The position numbers were made by a program, and so were the translations under genes. A model generated the notes under the pieces. It did no database searches, was not told the origin of the DNA, and saw nothing but the letters and a program-made list of their open reading frames with translations. Source: Sipunculus nudus (Eukaryota > Annelida > Sipuncula > Golfingiida > Sipunculidae). From it: a stretch of DNA of 64,000 bases. Positions 22,314 to 37,300 of the stretch are shown one piece after another. Where the stretch lies: NCBI GenBank assembly GCA_026874595.1, contig CM049310.1:90901556-90965555 (forward strand). Reading direction: 5' to 3'. Each line of letters opens with the position of its first letter. The stretch's first letter is position 1.

Positions 22314-25300
22314 GTAGGTCAGAATGTCACCACTAGGTGGCACTGGCTATTTCATATTTTAAAAACATTTAGTGTGTCTTCTTGTTTGCTGTCTTTACTC
22401 ACTGACCTCTGATTTTTTTTCTCTTCTTTCATGATGGTCTTTACTAACTACTTCATTACTAACTCCACAGACTGTACAGATTTTTTCCGTAAATTGAACA
22501 AGAATGAAGATTAACAGAGGGCCAGTAGATTATGATACACACCAAAAAAAATGATCAGTCATACAGTGACTGCTTATGCAAATAAACAATTTAAGAATCG
22601 GATCTTTTGCTTCACTAGTTAACAGCAAGCTGATTAATTGAAATTAATTAGACATTAATCTTCTAGATCTCTTAAATGTTCTTGGAGTCTAAATACATGA
22701 GATTAATTAAGTAGCACCAGTTCTTTTTTGTGGTATTGTGAAAATCTTGGACAAGATTAAACTTATTCTGGATATAAAAGCGATGTAATTATGATTTCTT
22801 CCCATGTTTACACATAATCGCTTGTGATCAATTATGCAAAAATGCAACCAATGTAATTGGTTATGTTAGAAAACAACCTGTCATTGATATTATTGATTAA
22901 TCAGGCACTATAGTTAGAATAATAATATATATGCATGTAATATATGTAACAGTGAACAAATATATAGTGTAAACCAAATAAACAATGTCCTTTACATCCA
23001 AAATAAAATTGAGTTATAAGTCATCTGAGGTAAGTCATCTGAGCTATAATTTATGGTCCATCATTGGTCATGGTCATCCGTCCATCCATCCATTAGACTG
23101 TCATGTTTTGAAACTGTTAACCCACGAATCCAAAATTTGGCATACTTATGGATATCCTCCAGATCTACCAGACCAAAAACTTGGTCACTGCACCTTTGTT
23201 CCTTTAAGAAATTAAGGAAAAACCTCAATTTTCCATTAAAAACCTATTATAATACTTCAGGACTGCCTTATATCAAAACCACTCATTTGATTTTCTTAAT
23301 ATTTTCTTAATATCCTGAATATTTTATATTACATGCCAGTGATATAAGTCAGTATTGTGTAATTGCTTGAAGTTATGAGCCCAAACATAATGCACTCTTT
23401 AAAAAATAGGAAAGATATTTAGTCGCTTAACATGATAATTTTTTAAGGTAGAGACTTTTATTTTCGGTATCTAACTTTGTTAAATCAAGATTCATTTGAA
23501 TTTTGTAAAAAAAAAATTAAGTTATTAGCATACAAATAAAACCAGTACCTTAAATTTTGTCCAAATTTGACCATGGCATGTCTTTTTCCTTTAAGTACTG
23601 TTGATTTAATTTTCACAGCATTGTAAGTATTTCATCTGTTTAAATCTGAAATTTGAAAATAAAAGCTCCAAAATTAGGCTTGTTATTCAATTGTTTTAGA
23701 CTATTGTCTTCACTTTTATTGTCAAGCTGCAGGCAGGCTACTTTTGGTGACTGGAGGTCAGCTATGCCAGGGTACCTGACTTGTAAAAGGTCACTGGGGA
23801 TGATCCCCTGCTGTGACAGGTGTACAGTTATCCTTACATCACATGTGCATTCCTAATTGTGAAGATGTTTGATATTTGAAAAAGGAAATTTTTTTTCACT
23901 CAGATTTCTCAAACCATTTTATCATTTTCTTTTCAGTCAAGACTTTCTATCTGCCTAATGAATATCACTGATAAATAATGAAGACTCGAAAGTTATTTAT
24001 TTAATTTCCCTTAATCCTCTAGTTGACAATGGTATTCTTGTGAAAATGTCTTCTGTGGTATAGCGATAGAGCTTAGAAAATGTGAGTTTAAATAGTTGAC
24101 CCCCACTCTAGGTGAGGGTTTTGCAAACTTAATGGCAAGGTCAGGCTGAATGACTATGATTCCCTCACAAACGAGTGCGACTTTCAGTGGTTCATCAGAG
24201 GTATTACCTGAGTTGGGGAAATAACACTCCCAGGGAAAGCAGGTGCAGTAGTCACCAGGCCTGGTTAACACCCAGATAAAAAATGACAGATAGCATGTGC
24301 TACTGCCCTGTCGTGGTCAGAAACCAAAAAGGAATTCTATAGATGAACAAACTTGGTTTATCTAGCATTAAAAATAGAGGCAGACAAATAAAGGTATTCT
24401 TGTGATGTTCTTGCTCAAAGGGCCCTGCCACCCTGTTCACCTGCTTGGTCAGTAGCTGCATTGATATCAATCATAAAACTGATATATCATCTGATTAAAC
24501 ATTTATACCTAACCCAAAAGATTGGAATAAAATCTGTCTCTTATTATGTTGTGTCATACAGCTTTTAGTTTAGTGTTACTGCACTATCATATTGATGGGA
24601 AATTAACCTATTTCTCCATACTTTGATATATATTCTTTCACATGGAATATGAGATGTATTGAAATAAACTCCACATTTACAGGCAATGCAATTCCACATT
24701 GTCCATAAGGTTTGAGGCTTTATTGGTAAGTCATGGCCAATTTACATAGAATCTATCCCCTTTTATTTACTCCCTTTATCTGCAGAGTACCATAAATACA
24801 TGTTCTTTTCCTACCCAGCCCCAGTCACTGGGCTTCTATTAAAACAGTGCTGAATTATGCATGGGAGCCTGTAAAGATTTTTATCACTCTCTGTCACAGA
24901 CCTGATCAACCTGGCTTGGATTACCACAAACCAGAATCAGCAGCGCTGCAGCAGCACGACCACGGACCGCATACATTCATCATCTCTCGTATAGATAACC
25001 TGGTCTCTTAACTCACTGTGTCATGTTACTCGCTGAATAAGATGAGTTCAAAATAAAATCTTCCACAGCTCTGATGATAATAGAAGTGTCATTGACCCTT
25101 TGCCCAGTTAATCCATAAAATCTGCCCTTAATTTTTTCATGCTCTTGCATTGAGCTCTATGTCACCTTCTTTATCACTAAATTGTTTACTTTCTTTAAAG
25201 TAAAAATTAAAGGAACAGTTTATTTTGCCTATACAGATCCAATGGTATAAAAATAATATCTGAGAAAGAAAATCTGAACATTGTAATATATATATATATA

Positions 25301-28300
25301 TATATATATATGAATTATAGTTATAAATTTAGTGTTTATATCTTCTTTCATTATGATCTTATTACAGACACCACTGTAACAAAAAAAATTTATTTTATTT
25401 TGTACAGATCAAATTATTCATACTTCAGAAAGAAATTCTTAATATTTTTGTATGTTAGCACTACATCATCTCCTTTTAACATGACTTTATTGCGGATATC
25501 ACATTTAACATTGCTTCTTTGAAAAAGTGAATATTGCAAAATTTAACCTCACAAATATGAGGCAAACCTCAGTATCTTGTTGTCTGGAAAATATGTAATT
25601 CTTCCATCAAGCACATGGTCTAGAGATTGAACTTCTTGTGAAATTGGATAATGTTGAAACAAGATATTGAACCCCTGTTCAGGCTATATATAGGAATTGT
25701 AACATAACACCTCTTATTGGCAGTTGAGCACTTTAAATGTTTAAATTCCCATTGTTTGTAGTCCAGTTAGAAATATTTATTTTAACACCAGATTGTATTT
25801 GTATCATATAACATATGACTGAAAAAACCTTTTCTGGGTAATGTAACTAATGTTAGATACTATAAGATGTACTGAAAGTAGTCCGGATCATTTACAGACT
25901 GGTATAAACGGTTTTCTCAAGTAAGTGGGGCATGTAACCTGATCTTAGGACAGCATCCTGCTGACATGTTTGACTTGCACAAGGCATGCCGTGATCAAAG
26001 GGAATGTTATGTACACAGATTTTGTGCTGCACACTGAATTCTCTGTTTTTTTTACCAGGACTATCGGTGACCGTGTCGGTGAGGCCAAAGCAAGTGGTAA
26101 CCTGGGTAATACGCTCAAAGTTCTTGGAAAATTTGACGAAGCGATAGTTTGCTGTCAACGCCATCTAGACATATCCAAAGAATTAAACGATAAGGTAAGA
26201 CTCATTTTGTCATTAATTTCAAGCTTGACAGTTTTTTGCTCGTCTACTGGAAGTTATGAAAAATTTTATAATTTTCTATAATTTATCCAACCAAGGGAAT
26301 TTTGGCAATATTGATTGACAAAAAGAACCTGTAAGTGACTCAGCCAGGGCCTACAAGAACCATTTAGATGGAAGCCAACACTGTATCTTACAAGGAATTT
26401 TAGTATTACTGATTCAATTAATATATGAGAAAAGTCAACATAAACTTGTTGACTGAATTGACAGGGGTCAAGGGACACCATTTGAATGACATAAATTTGA
26501 AGTTGGCAGTATGAGGTTCCATGTATATCATCAAATACATTGTCAGCTACAAGATACCATCCTGTGTCTTCTCTGCATGAAGAAAAATTACAGTCCACAA
26601 AATTGCAAAAGTTTAAAATTATTAACTTAGGCCAGACTTTTTTAATTCTTTGGTTTACGAACATGTTTGACAAAAGTTTAAAAAGTATTAATAATCTTTA
26701 TTTATTAATAAAGATCTGCATTCCTTACCATGGCCGTGACAGCACGTACCGTACTCAATTAAATTAATATGCCGTCACTTGGCCACTGTCAGTCCGGTAT
26801 TGCTTTAGCGGCATCCATACACATCAAAGCTTCCATCACATCCGTTTGGAACAATTAAATGAATCCTTTCAAAGTTTCTGCATTTTAAATGGCTTTCATT
26901 TTAGCTTGCTTTTGTATTGACTTTAAAAATACCCGCAAAGCCTACGCTTCACGTAAACCCTCGCTACTAACACCAGAGATAGTCGGAAATCCTGCAGAAA
27001 CCCTGAGAATTCCTGGAGTTTTCAAAGAATACATGACGACCTCGTGCAGTATATAATTTCATCTGTTCGGTAATTTCCTTTAAAACATTACAAGACTACG
27101 TTTTTAACTTTTGACAAGTTATAATATTTTTAAAGAGTAAACTTGTGAAACTTAGCCAATTTGCAGTAATAAATAGCATCTGACTTTGAGTGCAATAATT
27201 AGTCTTAGAAGTAAATTTGTTTGTATATCCAGCAAGTTATTAACAGTGGCAAGCTGGTAAAGCCGCTATGCAACCAAACTAATTTTCTTTTCTAATTCAC
27301 ATCTATCTAAAACAAATATGTTTAAAGAGGTAAATATGACATAAACGCTGGTTTAAAAATGTACTGTAGTGCAGAAAACGAACTTTGAAAACTCTCCAAG
27401 AATTCTCAATTTCCCTGCTGAATCTTTTGACTACTTGATGGCCAATCAATTGCATTTATGGCCCAAGGATACCCTATTGTGATTGACTTAAACCCTCCAT
27501 CTGTCATTATGAAAGTGACCTTATTAGCCAATCATAAGAGTTCTAACGTTTGAGGTGATCAAATACACACGGTCACTGAACATTTCATTTGTCAACAACC
27601 GTGTTGGATTCAGCGACGCAATATAAAAGGGAAAAATGCCAATTTTATTTTTTTTCTGAAATGAGGATATTGGAGGTCGGCGGGTTTGTAAACCGAAAAA
27701 TTAAAAAAGTCTGGCCTTATTAATGAAGTCATTCATTCCGATTAAAACTGCACCCAGACTTCGCCGAAATTCCAGGTGAGACACCGCGAGGGGCTCAAAT
27801 ACTAAGAACCCCCCTTTAAAACCGCACCAACTTTCGCTACGGAATGATTTGACAAAATACACAATCCAGCTATCATCTAGAAATAAACACGCGTAGGTTG
27901 CGACTCGGCCATTCCTGTCCACTTTAAAATTCCTTGGGCATTTTATTTAAACACATCATAACACTTTTTTGCAGAGTCACTCAAGCATGAAGTTTGGGAA
28001 GACGTAAGGGCCGGTGAACCTCTGCCTGTTTATACAGATTTTATATTCCATGCCGTATTCTTATTTGCTAATTTGTCATTATATTTTGGGAAAAAATATT
28101 CTCCTTATCCATTTCAAGTCACTGTAAATTTAAATTCTAAAAGTAATATTTTGAAATCTTAATTTTTGATGAAAATTGCATTTTCTGGAATTACTAGGAA
28201 TATTAAAATCATTTTCATACCGGTTACTTCGGTATTATCATCGTCACATCGTACGTTGACATGGCTCCATGTCACAATTTGCTGGTGCGTTTGAAAACAT

Positions 28301-31300
28301 CGCTGGTCAACTTCACTAAATATCAAAGTAACTGAAGTTACCTTGTCGAGATAAGTGATTTTAAGGTAAAATTAAAGTGGCCAGTCGGGGTAAGCAAGTT
28401 TTTTTCCTGAAGAAAGTTTCCGTGTGGGGAGCCTTTTGTCAAGGCAGTGTTCGCGCAAGGCAGGCTGGGACGAAATAGGTGGCTGTTCTGTTTACCACCC
28501 ACCGCGTACATCCGTTCAAAATATTCTTAGCAGAATACCGGGGCGTTTCAGCACATGGTGGCACTCAAACTTGATTTTAAAACAATTTTTCTGCCATTGT
28601 GTGACTCTTTACCATGCCAGCTTTTTATTCATTTTACATTTTAAACAAATAATCATTGCTAAATAATGCCGCAAATGGGTTTAGAGTAGGCTTTTATTTC
28701 AATTTTGCTTGACCATGCCCAACGAAGTGGGCCGCTGTGTGTTACAGCAGGGTTGTAGTAAACGTATTATTTGGTGACAATTATCAAGATTTTAGAACAA
28801 GTTATATATCACACAAAAACTAATCAGCAATATTTAATTTATAAATAACAAATAATTGTAAATAATACATTTACATACGGCTCTCATGCATGCGAGACTG
28901 CTGCTAAGAACGGCCTTCGAAAGTTGCAATATTATCGCCCACTCGCCGGCCTAAAAACGATGTCTGTCAGGAAGATATTCAGGAAACCCTTCTAGTATAA
29001 ACCGCACAGTGCTTTCAGGAAATCAACCTGATTTCAAGATTTTGAATTTCTTGATTAAACCGTGGTTTTAAGTGGAGATTTTACGGTAATCATGATTTGC
29101 TTAAGTGCTGAAATTGTCTTGTCATTGTCACAAGTATAAGCATTCTATAATTATTGGCAAAAATTGATGAATACCCATTGGTTGAAGGATCAATAGATAA
29201 TTGTACTACAAGCATTTTCAGACAATGGTTCCGTCTGGCTAGCAGAATGTGTAGGCTGATATCAACAGCAATGTCAGTTTATTTGACTTTACAAGTTGTC
29301 TTCCTGGTCTTTCATCCCTGTTCATTCTTATAGCTTTTTTCCACCCCCTGAGGAGCATCACAAACAAAGCAGCAGTAATAGAAACTAGAAGGTTATTTGT
29401 TTGACATTTGCCAGCCGCCCATGACCAGTATCATGACAGCACCCCCTGGTGGTTAAAGATTTTGGCTAGGACTCTTAGCACGGAAGGTAGTCAGAACGCA
29501 GCGTGAACCCACAACCTTGCAGTCAAAAGTCAAACGCCCTAACCATTAGGCCGTCACACACCCAATGTAGTGTGTTTTGATTGGAAAGGTTCTGGAAGGG
29601 TTTTGAAGGTTATGGAAATTGTGAATAGAGTTAAACCTGTTTAGTTCACAGGTCAACAAAGACAGTGCTGACTATACAATTAGGGGGATTTTTTTGTCCT
29701 TGGTCTGCTGGCCTTCAGTACATTTTAACTGTTCAAAAAAAAATGTCATTGGAAATCAATAAATGACTGGAGCTCTGCTTTTGTCCTGTGATCAGAGAAA
29801 CCTCTTCCACTGATTACCTTGAAAATTAGGTCAAGGAGAAAAATGAATATCAGGTGGAACTCTGTCACCTGTGAAAAATAATCTGATCAAAATCAGTTGC
29901 TTTTGAGGGCAATCATGGGCAGAAAGGGGTGGGGGAGAAAATAATTCTTACATCCATGGTTTGCACCTAACTGAACCTTATTGCCAAAGGCAAATTTAGC
30001 AGATAAATATGCTTCATGGCTTTTGAGCATCAGGTCCACAGTGATGTGACTAATTAGTGTACGCCTTAATTGATCCTGTCAAAGAATTCATTAAGGTATT
30101 ATGGAAAATGGGACTTTTTTTGTTTTCATGAACTGAAACATGTTTTATTGCCTCCTCTGCATGTTGGTCAGATTTTATTCATTTTGTCAAGTCCTTGGTT
30201 TTATACACTCATCTATGCCTAGCCATATCATGTTGTACTCATGGTCTCTCTCTCTATCCGTTGACTTTAAGTGTGACTGCAATAACGTAGCAGGGCTTTG
30301 ATAGATTTTCATGAAACTCACCATAACTACCGACCAATTGATTCTCTTGCCCAACTTTGATCATGAACAAAATCCACACATATTCAATAAGGTCACAGGT
30401 CACTAGAATACTTTGTGGTGTTGCCACAATAACTTGCAAGTAATATGATGGATTTCAATGAAACACAATATAAATATTAACCAGTATAATATTTGGCCAA
30501 AGTTGAATTCCTAGCAAAATCCATGTATATTTAATTAGGCCAGAGGTCACAAGACTTGTGTGGTGTTGTGACGACTCACCAAAAATCTAATGGATTTTCA
30601 TGAAAATATATTAACTAATAGTTTCTCACCTGAATTGCATTCTCAGCAAAATTCATGCATATTTAATTAGGTCAGAGGGCACAAGATCTTCGACGGATAT
30701 ATCATGCACCAAGTTTTAGTCAAAGAGTCTGTCTTACAGTTAATTTTTGTGTTAGGCCTAAATTTACCTTTAAAATTGCATAAATAAATTCTGTTTGTGT
30801 AACACCTGCATGTTCTGTGAGCATAAAGGAGAAATATATAGTCTTTGAAGTTTGAATAGTTAAATTACTGTGGTTATTTAGTATTAATAGGAACTGGGTG
30901 TAATATTATATTGGTTTATTGAAAGATTAAAACAACAGGTGATCAATTATTGATCATTGTATATACCATCTATATACCATCTATATATTGCCATTAAATA
31001 TGCTCTGTAGAATAATTTCTAAAATTTTGACTGAGCAAATTTAGTCTAACTTGTACATCATGGTAATGGCCAAGTTGTTGACACTTATTTGGTAAGTTTT
31101 AAAGCTGTTGGCTGTTTTGTGTCCCTTCTTATATCTCTGACAGAATTAGAATATTTCATTGAGATAATATGACTTCTTTGGATGTGTATATATAGTCATG
31201 TGTAATTGATTATGTAAAAATGCAGTTGATTAAATCAGTTATGAAAGAAATTAACAAATCAGCAATATAATCCATTAATTGGCACTCCACTAGTATTCTG

Positions 31301-34300
31301 AGGTTACTGAATAAGCATGTTTCTGATTACCAAACCTGATGAAGTTTCATCTAGTCATTGGATTTAATTTCTAAAAATAACTTTTTGAAACCAACCATAA
31401 AATGCTCAAGAATTGTATTGATATTTTAATTATATCTGAACAATACAGCTAATATGGTACCCAGTGCCCAGAGCACCTAACAGGCCTTCAGCTTCTGTGA
31501 AAAGAAAAAACCTTTTAAACCAGCAAACTCAATTTATTTTATCAGAAATGCCAGACTTGAAATGTGAAAATGTCACAGAGCCACAGGAATGCATTTAGTG
31601 TGCCATTTATAAACGATGTTCATAGTGGTTTGGTGCTCGTGTTCGAAAAAATATAAAAGCATGTGATGTTTTCATTCTGTTTGGGATTGTCACTGCAAGA
31701 AAGAAAAGCCAACCAGGTTAGAATCTTGTTTACACATATACTGGGCAGTCCTCAAAATCAGGAACACTAGAAGCTCAGCCTCAGGTCGGAAGAGCAAGGA
31801 AGATGATTCATCTCAGTTAATGTACAGCTGTCATCTTTCATGTCATCACAAACAGCAAGTGATCCATGGGCCATGGCACTCAGCTGACTACTCGACCTTT
31901 GACATCATGCCCTCAAATGCAGAATTTTCATTGGAGAGAATAAAATCAAATTTACAGCTTAAAGTGCCAGATGGAGTTATTTTTATAAATCATATTTTAC
32001 TCTCATATCAAAAGAAATTTAAACTCATCATTGACCAGTATTGACACATGATCTGATAATTTATATCTAGATAATCAATCACCATACTTGTTTTGATTAT
32101 TACAATATTAACATATCTTCTTTAAAAGTCCATCCCAATAGGAAAAACAAAAAGTGTGTAATAGACATTTTTATTTTCAGATAACCAGTCCTGATCTAGT
32201 TGCACAGGTCTTTCTATTAACTACTCCTATCAACTTGAAATTGTACAAGAAAACAGTGCACATGTTATAAAAAGCTTGAATTTGCATTCTCAGAAATACA
32301 GCCTCTGCCATGTGGGCAGTCCTTATTGTGGAATGCTCCCCAAAAATTGTGCGTTTATTCTTATTTGACCCATACAGGTTCTTTGTGCTTGATTTCCCCA
32401 ACCTGTGTTTGCTTTCACTTGCTCTGCCCATATTTCCAGCTTCATTTGTGTGTAACCTTTTGGCCATTCCGAAGGTGCCCTGAATATTACATGGGATTTT
32501 CATTCATAAATACATGAGTTATATGGTGAACAAACAAACACACAAACAGGAATGAAAGCATATCCTCCTGCAAGAGGCAACAAAGCCTTGGTACCAGATA
32601 TTGCTTGGCTATATATCTTGTTACTTGCTTGGTTGACTATTCAGTATAAATTTGGTATAGTGACAGTCATTGTTCTTAGCTACAGACTAGGGATGAGTTC
32701 TTCATGCCAATCATATATTAGATGTCCAACCAAAATAAGAATTAAATTTTTAGCCTGCCCTCCACAGTTTTTAGCTCAGCTGACTATAAGTCATCTGAGC
32801 TATAGTCGTGGTCCATTGTCCGTCGTCCGTCCGTCCGTCTGTCCGTCCGTCCGTAGATGTGGCACGTTTTGAAACCGTAAGACCTAGGAATCCAAAATTC
32901 AGCATAATGTTAGATGTCCCCAAGATCTCCTACCAAGCCGAAAACTGGGTCTTTGCGACTTCATTCCTTTGAGAAATTAAGGAAAAACCTCAATTTTTTA
33001 TTAAAAACCTATTTTAACACTTCAGGACTGCCTAATATCAAAACCACTCATCTGTTTTTCGTCATATTTCCTATAAATAATCCTCTATATAATTCCTATG
33101 TACATGCCAGAAATTAGGTCTGTATTATATAATTTAAAAAAGTTATGGGCCCAAACATAATGCATTTTGTAAATAATCAGGAAAGAAATTTTATCACAAC
33201 ACAAAACTTGTTAAAGCTAAGCACTTTTTTTCCAGTAATATTTCTTTTATTAATCAAAATTAAATTGTATACCCAAAATTAGACCAAAATCTTTTAAATT
33301 TTTTAAAATATTAGCAAAAATAAAAAATTGGTACCTTAAATTTTGCCCAACTTTGACCATGGCACGTTTTTTTGCTGTAACTGCTATGGATTTAATTTTC
33401 ACAGCATGTGTTTGTTAGCATTTCAACTGTTAACATTAAAAATTTGAAACCAGTTGATCAAAAACTGTAGATGTTATTCAAGTTTTCAAGCACCATGTCA
33501 CATATTGCTAGTGTTATGTAGTTTGCTAGAGCTCAGCTCCCGAGCTTCAGCTCTAAGTTCCTTAAATTTGGCATACAGTTAGATTTCTCCAAAATCCCCT
33601 ACCATGCCAAGAATTTGGTCACTAGGACTTAATTCCTTCAAGATATCAATGAAAAACTTCATTTTTCCATTAAAAACCCATTGTTACACTTTAAAGACTG
33701 CCTAATATCAAAACCACTGATCTGACTTTGATCATATATAATATACATATTTTTCTATACATTCGCTATGCACATGCCAGAAATGATGTCAGTATTGTGT
33801 ATTTTTTATAAGTTATGGGCCCAAACATAATGCACTTTGTAAAAAATCAAGAAATATATTTACTCCCTTAACAAGGGCATTGCTGAAGCTAGAGATTTTT
33901 TTGTCAGGGATGTAACATTATTTAATCAAGATTCAATTGAATACCCAAAATTAGTTCTGAATTTTTCAAATTTTATAAGTTATTAGTATAAATATAAAAT
34001 TAGTACCTTAAATTTTGCCCAACTGTGACCATGGCACGTTTGTTTCCCGTGAGCACTGTTGATATAATTTTCATATCATGCACACATAAGGATTTCATCT
34101 TTGTAGTTTAGAAAGCTGAAAGAAATTGGCCAAATATTGTAGCTTTTATTAATGTTTTTTATGAGACCCTGGTGGACTTTGGCTCTCTCCAGCCCCTCTT
34201 GAGTCACCTGTATGTTGACCTTGTTGACCTTTCATCAAATTATGCACGCTTGAGGCGAGAATCCAGGCAGCTTATGGCCAGCCACAGTTGATCCAGGTGT

Positions 34301-37300
34301 CCAACCCAACTCATCTAGTAGTTTTAACCAACAACATAACAATAAACAATAAATTAATAAATTTTTATTGGTTTTTAATAACAAATTAAAGAAAAATAGA
34401 AAAGGAATTTGTTAGTTTATAATAACTGGAAATTAACTTGCAGTAACTGATGATATAAGAATCTTGTATTGATGGGTAGAATATCACATATTCCAAATAA
34501 CACCATGCAGTCACCTATGGCATTTTTCAGTTCATTTTTAATGATAAAGAAGTAAATCATATTATTCATTACTAATCATTAGGGATTATATGAAGGAAAT
34601 TAATGATAGACAAAGATGCAGTTGATAATATTAATCTAGATTCCTACTGTGTCTAGTGTGTACATTGATGTGAAATTAGTCCAAAATGAATTTTTTACAG
34701 TTATTTTTTAATATAAATAAAAGCCATAAAACCAGGTACTTATGATCATTATTTAAATGTGTGAATTTTGAATATTCTGGATTCTCAACATCATTGTTTG
34801 GTGAAAACTGAATAAATACCAGACATGGTGCAAATACTTTGTAATTGTATTTAAATAAGAATATGATTATGTACTCCGATAATAAAATTTCTTGCATAAA
34901 GAATGGGAATTCAGGTAAAAATGAAAGTATATGAATACTCGTGCAAATACTTTCAAAATGTATTCATGAATGCATTCATGAATATATTCTTTAATATATT
35001 TTAATAATCATATCAGTTATATTTCATTTTAAAAAATCAAAAGATTCTCTTATTATTTTTAATAAAAATTATATTTGGGACAATATTTGTAATTTTTTTA
35101 ATAAATAGTTAAACTCTTATATTATATGTTTTGCTTATAAGTTATATGGCCAAGTCAAAATTTGTGTGACAGTAGTACTCCATTTGTTTATAAAATAAAT
35201 GAAATCAATCCTCTTCCCTGTCTCCAAAGGTACTATCAAAATCCTACATAAGCTTAACAACAACAACTCATAATACAGCTTATATTTATTACCACACAAA
35301 ACCAGCATGTGCCTCATTTCTAAATCATATTTTTTGATCATATATAACAGCTGAGCGTCGTGACCCATAGGTCCCTTGTTTTTTATTGTCACAGACAGGT
35401 GATTTTATTTTCCCAACCTGAATTAAAGCCAAGCAGCTGCTTGCCACAGCCTCATTCTGGACTTCTCTCTCGGAGGTCTGCGTGTGTGACTTCAGTCACA
35501 TCAAAGAGCTAGCCTTGGAACCAGCCCTTTATTTTTACCTTTAATATTCAGATGTATCATGTCATATTTAACCTTTAAAACAGGACTTCCTCTGTCAGTT
35601 TTTCTCTCCATCTCTGCTGCTAGTAAGAGATGTGTCTATACATGAAGCAGCAGAGTTTAAATGTTTCTCACTAAAACCTCAGAATGATTTATCAGCGAAA
35701 ACAACCTGTGGCATAAAATCATAAAGGAAACATGGTTCCCTGTCTCGAAAAAATCAATACGTTGAACATTTTTTTAAGAGATTTTAATAATGCATTAAGT
35801 TAGATTAAGCTGTAACATTCTATAAGGACTATAAGGAAGCTGTTCTTAGTTATTCACAAAGGCACAATTCTGTCCCATTACATCATTAATTAATGTTCGT
35901 TATCTGTCCTATATTCACTCACGTAGATATGAATTGATGTAATCAAATTAAGAGATGGCCATCATGTTTACGGTCAACTCATCATAAGGCTTTACAAAAA
36001 TAAATTTATTGTTCTGTGGATTTGTCATTCTACGTTTTTGTGTAGTTCATTTTTTTTTTTCATTCGCAAATGAAGGCTAGCTCCTTCGTAATTTTTGCTA
36101 ATATGTGCTATGGCACACAATTTCTAAAAGAAATTTTAAAAGTATGGATATGGTCTAAATTTTTTGTTGATCATATACACCATTTAAAGAAGTGAAGTAA
36201 GTTTTTTTATTTTCTTGGCAACCTCACCAAATTCCATTTATTGTGCTGAGACTTGTTTGTTCCCAGAGTTTGTAGAACAACAATATTTTTATGTGGTATT
36301 ATATTTTTTTTGGCCAAGTCAGTCAGGGCATCTCCTAATTGACACGTGTTGTGGCTCCTCATGCACTGTGTTTATGTTGACACCTGTGATCGCGCCCAGT
36401 CCACTTTTTTTAGACAGGAGAAAGCAAAAGGTTTTAAGGCAATATTTTGGCAAGTACAGATTTATTTTAAAGGGAAGATGCTATTTTTCATGTTTACTCA
36501 ACATGCTTTAAAGGCAATTGGGCCCCTTTAAATAAAGTTAAAATTTTGTATAAGAGTACTCTTTTTGTTGTATATTTCCTAAGTAAAGTTATTTTATAAA
36601 AATAATTTCTATGAATATGTAATGGTTGTCAAACAATAAATAGCAACTGCTTTTTGTTAAGGGTCATCGTATAGCTGTGTGTGCTGCCCAAACATGTTTA
36701 ACTGAGAACTTGTGTTCTGTATAAAACATGCTATAAATTTGCTACTTTTGTGCACACAAAATCTTTTCCTCTTAATCAGTTACAGTTGTTTCTCATTCAC
36801 CTTGTTCCATTTCTGCTTTCTCTTTCCATGCCACAGGGAAAACACTGCTCTCAGTCTTAATGTGTTCTTTGGGACAAGGAATGTTTTTTTTCATGTTCAG
36901 TACTTTTCCCCAAGGAGGTTGTGTATTAATCTATGTTTGCTTGGGATCAAAACCAAGGGGTAAATGCTCTAAGATTGTTTTGCTTTTTTGGAGGTACTGT
37001 GGTCAGGTTTTCATTTGAGAGGTTTTAAAATTTGAGATAATCATCCGTCAAAGGGCAATCATCTCAAAAATAAAACCTTTGTGAATAAGATGGCCTAATT
37101 ACATCTAGTTGAACATTCATCTACACTTAAACCTGACTGGCATCTTATAATCTTTATCAATAACCTGCAGTGTCACAAGCAAAGTTTGATCAATTATTAT
37201 TATTATTAACAAAAACTTTTTTTGTTATCTGAAAATTGCAGATTGATATTAGGAATATCAAAACTATATTATGAGATCTTTTACATCGTCTGTCTATAAT

